A stretch of 64,000 bases of DNA, taken from an uncultured Flavobacteriaceae bacterium (GTDB lineage Bacteria > Bacteroidota > Bacteroidia > Flavobacteriales > Flavobacteriaceae). The stretch covers positions 62,001 to 126,000 of the forward strand of contig CALSUF010000002.1 of the NCBI GenBank assembly GCA_943789465.1. Reading direction: 5' to 3'. Below the pieces are notes generated by a model that was not told the DNA's origin, did not search any database, and saw only the letters and a list, made by a program, of their open reading frames with translations. Positions 61,277 to 64,000 of the stretch are shown here, one piece after another. The translations under genes and the position numbers were made by a program. Each line of letters begins with the position of its first letter. The first letter of the stretch is position 1.

Positions 61277-62488
61277 TTATCTTTTTTCTAGTAAGGCCAT
61301 ATAAAAGCCGTCAAATCCTGTTTCGTGCGCTAGTATTTTTCTGTCTTTTATAAATGTAAAATCTTTTCCAGATTCGGATTTTAAAAACGTTTTAATTTGA
61401 GATTCATTTTCAGAAGGCAATACAGAACAAGTTGCATACACCATTTTCCCAGCAGGCTTTACCATTTTTGAATACTGTTGCAAAACGTCTTGTTGAGTCT
61501 CGCGGATTCGGTCTATAAATTCAGGTTCTAACTTCCATTTTGAATCGGGATTTCGTCTTAAAACCCCCAAACCAGAACACGGCGCATCAATCAATAAACG
61601 GTCGGCTTTTCCGTATAGTTTTTTGATTGGTTTTGTCGAGTCAATCACTTTCATGTCAATATTATGGGCACCATCTCGACGGGCTCTAATTTTTAATTTT
61701 TTCAGTTTACTCTCGTAAATATCCATTGCTACTACGGATCCTTTATTTTCCATTAAAGCTGAAAGGTGTAAGGTTTTTCCGCCCGCACCTGCACAACAGT
61801 CTACTACTTTCATACCTGGCTTCACATCTAAAAAGTCGGCGACTAATTGAGATGAAGCATCTTGAACTTCAAACCAACCATCTTTAAATGCTTCTGTCGT
61901 AAATACATTGGCCCGTTCTTTGAGTTGTAAAGCATATGGATAGTCTTCAATTTCGATGGTTTCTATACCTTCAGATTCGAGTTTTAGTTTTAAATCTGCT
62001 TTAGATGTTTTTAAGGTATTTGTTCTTAAAATGACATTGGCTTGTTTGTTTTGCATGGCCATTTCTTTGGTCCATTTGGCTTCGCCCAATTCTTTTACCC
62101 CTAATTCATCAATCCAATCGGGGATGGATTCACGAAACTTACGGTCTTTAGAAAGCTCGTCAAAGCGACCTTTTATTTTACGTGAAGGTGTACCTTCAAA
62201 ATATTTCCAATCGGGTAATTTTATACCTTTCAGTGTAGCCCATACCGCAAACAATCGCCAAGCATCGTCTCTGCTAAATGGTTCCTTGATTTGTGCAATT
62301 TCGGCGTATAAACGTTTCCATCGTACAATATCATAGGTAGTTTCAGCGACAAAACCACGGTCGCGACTTCCCCAACGTTTATCACGTTTTAATAATTTTT
62401 GAATGACTTTATCAGCATATTCCCCTTCATTAAATATCAATAAAAGTCCATCAATGACCGCAAAACATAAGTTTCTGTGTAAACGCAT
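61277..62488 (-). CDS. RsmB/NOP family RNA cytosine-C5 methyltransferase
   Basis: A 404-residue methyltransferase. The start at 62488 (MRLHRNLCFAVIDGL) is preferred because the longer frame adds 32 hydrophobic residues unlike the family. VVDCCAGAGGKTLHLSALME is the AdoMet motif I, LIDAPCSGLGVLRRNPDSKW the motif IV with the release Cys, and VYATCSVLPSENE the motif VI with the catalytic Cys. The N-terminal region is NusB-like. It modifies cytosine in rRNA or tRNA. It is divergent from the BNR lipoprotein gene. Confidence 0.92.
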   Translation of the reverse strand: MRLHRNLCFAVIDGLLLIFNEGEYADKVIQKLLKRDKRWGSRDRGFVAETTYDIVRWKRLYAEIAQIKEPFSRDDAWRLFAVWATLKGIKLPDWKYFEGTPSRKIKGRFDELSKDRKFRESIPDWIDELGVKELGEAKWTKEMAMQNKQANVILRTNTLKTSKADLKLKLESEGIETIEIEDYPYALQLKERANVFTTEAFKDGWFEVQDASSQLVADFLDVKPGMKVVDCCAGAGGKTLHLSALMENKGSVVAMDIYESKLKKLKIRARRDGAHNIDMKVIDSTKPIKKLYGKADRLLIDAPCSGLGVLRRNPDSKWKLEPEFIDRIRETQQDVLQQYSKMVKPAGKMVYATCSVLPSENESQIKTFLKSESGKDFTFIKDRKILAHETGFDGFYMALLEKR

Positions 62489-62586
62489 AAGTAAATTAAT
62501 TATCGCTGCAAAGTTACGTTTAATAATGCTAATTATTATAGATAATATGTATATTGAGAATTCATTTTTTTTAAACATGGACACTC

Positions 62587-63616
62587 ATGAAATATGTACC
62601 TACAATTGGGATGTTTATCCTCTTTTTCACCGGATGTAAGCCTGCAACAAAAACAGCTATAAATCCATTTTCTAAAGTGATTATTGAATCTGTTATTGAA
62701 GACTCTCTTCTAAATATTAGAGCTTTGGAAATTGATGAACTTACATTAAAAGCTGTGTCATCTATTGGTAACATCTACAGTTATGATTCAAAAACGAATC
62801 AGGTCTCATTAGATAGGGTTTCTGAGGATACTCTTAATTTTCGTTCTTCTGCCATTGTAGAGGGTACCCATTTTACGTTAACTATTGGTAGTCCAGCTTA
62901 TTTATTTAAGGATAAGAAATTGGTGTATAATGAAATACATCCTGCTGTATTTTACGATGCTCTTCATTTTTGGAATTCAAAAGAAGGTATTGCGATTGGA
63001 GATCCAACAGATGGATGTATGAGTATTGTGGTTACTAGAGACGGAGGGGATACATGGCAAAAAACGCCTTGTGAATCGTTGCCACCTGCGTTGGAAGGTG
63101 AAGCGGCTTTTGCCGCGAGTGATACAAATATTGCTATTGTAGGTGATGAAACTTGGATAGCTACTGGAGGACGTTCGAGTCGTGTTTTGTATTCTTCAGA
63201 CAAAGGACACTCTTGGGATGTTTTTGAGTCTCCAATTGTTCAAGGACTAGAAACTACCGGAATGTATTCGATCGATTTTTATGACACATTAAATGGATTT
63301 GCTATTGGGGGTGATTATACAAAACCAAACAATCAACATTCAAATAAAATTCGTACAAATGACGGCGGAAGAACTTGGGAAGTTGTAGGCACAAGATCAA
63401 AACCCAGGGTATCGAAGTTGTGTTCAATATGTTCCCAATAGCAATGCTATGGGGTTGGTAGCTGTGGGATTTGAAGGAGTTGATTACAGTTCAGATGCTG
63501 GGAGTACTTGGAAACACCTTAGTGATGAAGGTTTTTACACGTTACGATTTTTAAATGACAGTGTGGCTTTCGCTGCTGGAAAGGGACGACTTTCTAAACT
63601 GACATTTTTTAAATAA
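62587..63616 (+). pseudogene. BNR/Ycf48-like beta-propeller lipoprotein, frameshifted
   Basis: The first frame starts at 62587 with a lipobox (GMFILFFTGCKPATK) and has BNR repeats (VVTRDGGDTWQK, YSSDKGHSWDVF, RTNDGGRTWEVV). It stops at 63441 after a nonsense tail. With one base fewer in the AA of ACAAG at 63393-63394 the reading becomes GTDQNPGYRSCVQYVPNSNA and continues to the TAA at 63616, ending KGRLSKLTFFK. The restored protein of about 342 residues is a single six- to seven-bladed propeller. Pipelines call such proteins oxidoreductases or Ycf48-related. The reaction is unknown. Confidence 0.8.
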
Positions 63617-63659
63617 TGTGATATTTTTCACTATGTTTTTAATTTTAACTCATATTTTA

Positions 63660-63667
63660 TATATTTG
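63660..63667 (+). promoter_or_regulatory. Probable -7 box of the last gene
   Basis: TATATTTG matches TAnnTTTG, 19 nt before the ATG at 63687. No clear TTTG at the -33 position. Confidence 0.4.
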
Positions 63668-63686
63668 ATTACCCAAATCTTTCTAA

Positions 63687-64000
63687 ATGTATACTACTAA
63701 AACACTGTTTTTATTAGTTTTCATTGTTCTGTTTTACAATGGAAATACTCAAACAAATTCTAATTTTTTAAATAATTTTTCTATTGAATACGGTGTTAAC
63801 TGGGTTGATAGCTCAGGAAATAGAAATCCACTAACCATCTTCAAAGATTATTCTGACATAGCTTTTAATCTCCCTTTTAAGTTTGAAATCGACTATCTTT
63901 TAAACAACACTTTTGAATTGTATTTATCAGGGAGTTCTAATAAATTTCTTGAAAATCAAAAAATAGATGTTTTGGATTCAGATAGTACATACAACTATTT
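63687..64000 (+). CDS. Exported protein, N-terminal part (partial)
   Basis: The open frame runs to the window end (104 codons). The N-terminus KTLFLLVFIVLFYNGNTQ is a signal peptide. The mature start SIEYGVNWVDSSGNRNPL and the later YLSGSSNKFLENQKIDVLD with alternating hydrophobic residues suggest an outer-membrane beta-barrel, perhaps an OmpA-type protein, but the diagnostic C-terminal domain is outside the window. Confidence 0.55.
   Translation, partial: MYTTKTLFLLVFIVLFYNGNTQTNSNFLNNFSIEYGVNWVDSSGNRNPLTIFKDYSDIAFNLPFKFEIDYLLNNTFELYLSGSSNKFLENQKIDVLDSDSTYNY

Overview
The window is a low-GC chromosomal segment of a marine-type member of the Flavobacteriaceae (phylum Bacteroidota). Evidence: Bacteroidota-type promoters (TTTG, about 20 nt, TAnnTTTG), no Shine-Dalgarno sequences, a type IX secretion (T9SS) C-terminal domain, SDD-type surface-lipoprotein signals, a single-chain PurL, and many families typical of this clade (BatA-like membrane protein, head-GIN DUF2807, DUF2007, PspC, DUF1684, LETM1-like protein).

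Layout. 1-4.7 kb: end of a DUF4834-like gene, YfhO membrane protein, glycosyltransferase, basic secreted protein. 4.8-12.3 kb: uvrA (frameshifted), a sigma-70 factor with a hairpin leader and a small partner ORF, nth and bcp from face-to-face promoters, an uncharacterised conserved protein, an MBL-fold hydrolase and a small membrane protein. 12.3-19.0 kb: a tight minus-strand cluster (esterase, DUF4870-like protein, dihydroorotase-like protein without the HxH motif, BatA-like protein, GT2 glycosyltransferase, S10 peptidase). 19.1-22.0 kb: PadR-PspC-DUF2807 operon plus DUF2007. 22.1-23.9 kb: DUF4442 protein, conserved small protein, oxyR. 23.9-29.0 kb: accessory region I. 29.2-42.8 kb: peptidases, cyclophilin, Nudix hydrolase, PlsC, ECF sigma unit, DUF1684, DUF1456, LETM1-like protein, Cu/Zn SOD, a giant BNR-repeat protein and an M1 peptidase. 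42.9-49.4 kb: a MarR-controlled fatty-acid beta-oxidation operon with a four-helix-bundle gene inserted. 49.4-53.6 kb: accessory region II. 53.7-64 kb: acyl-CoA ligase, purL, a T9SS-exported endonuclease (frameshifted), an RsmB-type methyltransferase, a BNR lipoprotein (frameshifted) and the start of an exported protein.

Most striking signal. The two accessory regions are built like integron gene cassettes although no integrase gene lies in the window. Each of four units (SDR gene; a four-gene surface-protein/Lnt/metallopeptidase operon; a lipoprotein gene; a UvrD-type helicase gene) starts, read in gene sense, with its own GTTnnnnnn and ends with the exact complement nnnnnnAAC. Junctions between units carry an inner inverted pair (TGTATAA/TTATACA type) and a conserved ACnAGACCGTT. 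That is the R''-L''...L'-R' logic of attC sites. All cassette genes point the same way.

Three otherwise intact genes each carry a single-base frameshift in or beside a short A/T run (uvrA, endonuclease I, BNR lipoprotein). Consensus errors and real lesions cannot be told apart from the sequence alone. No rRNA, tRNA, CRISPR array, transposase or prophage gene was recognised.
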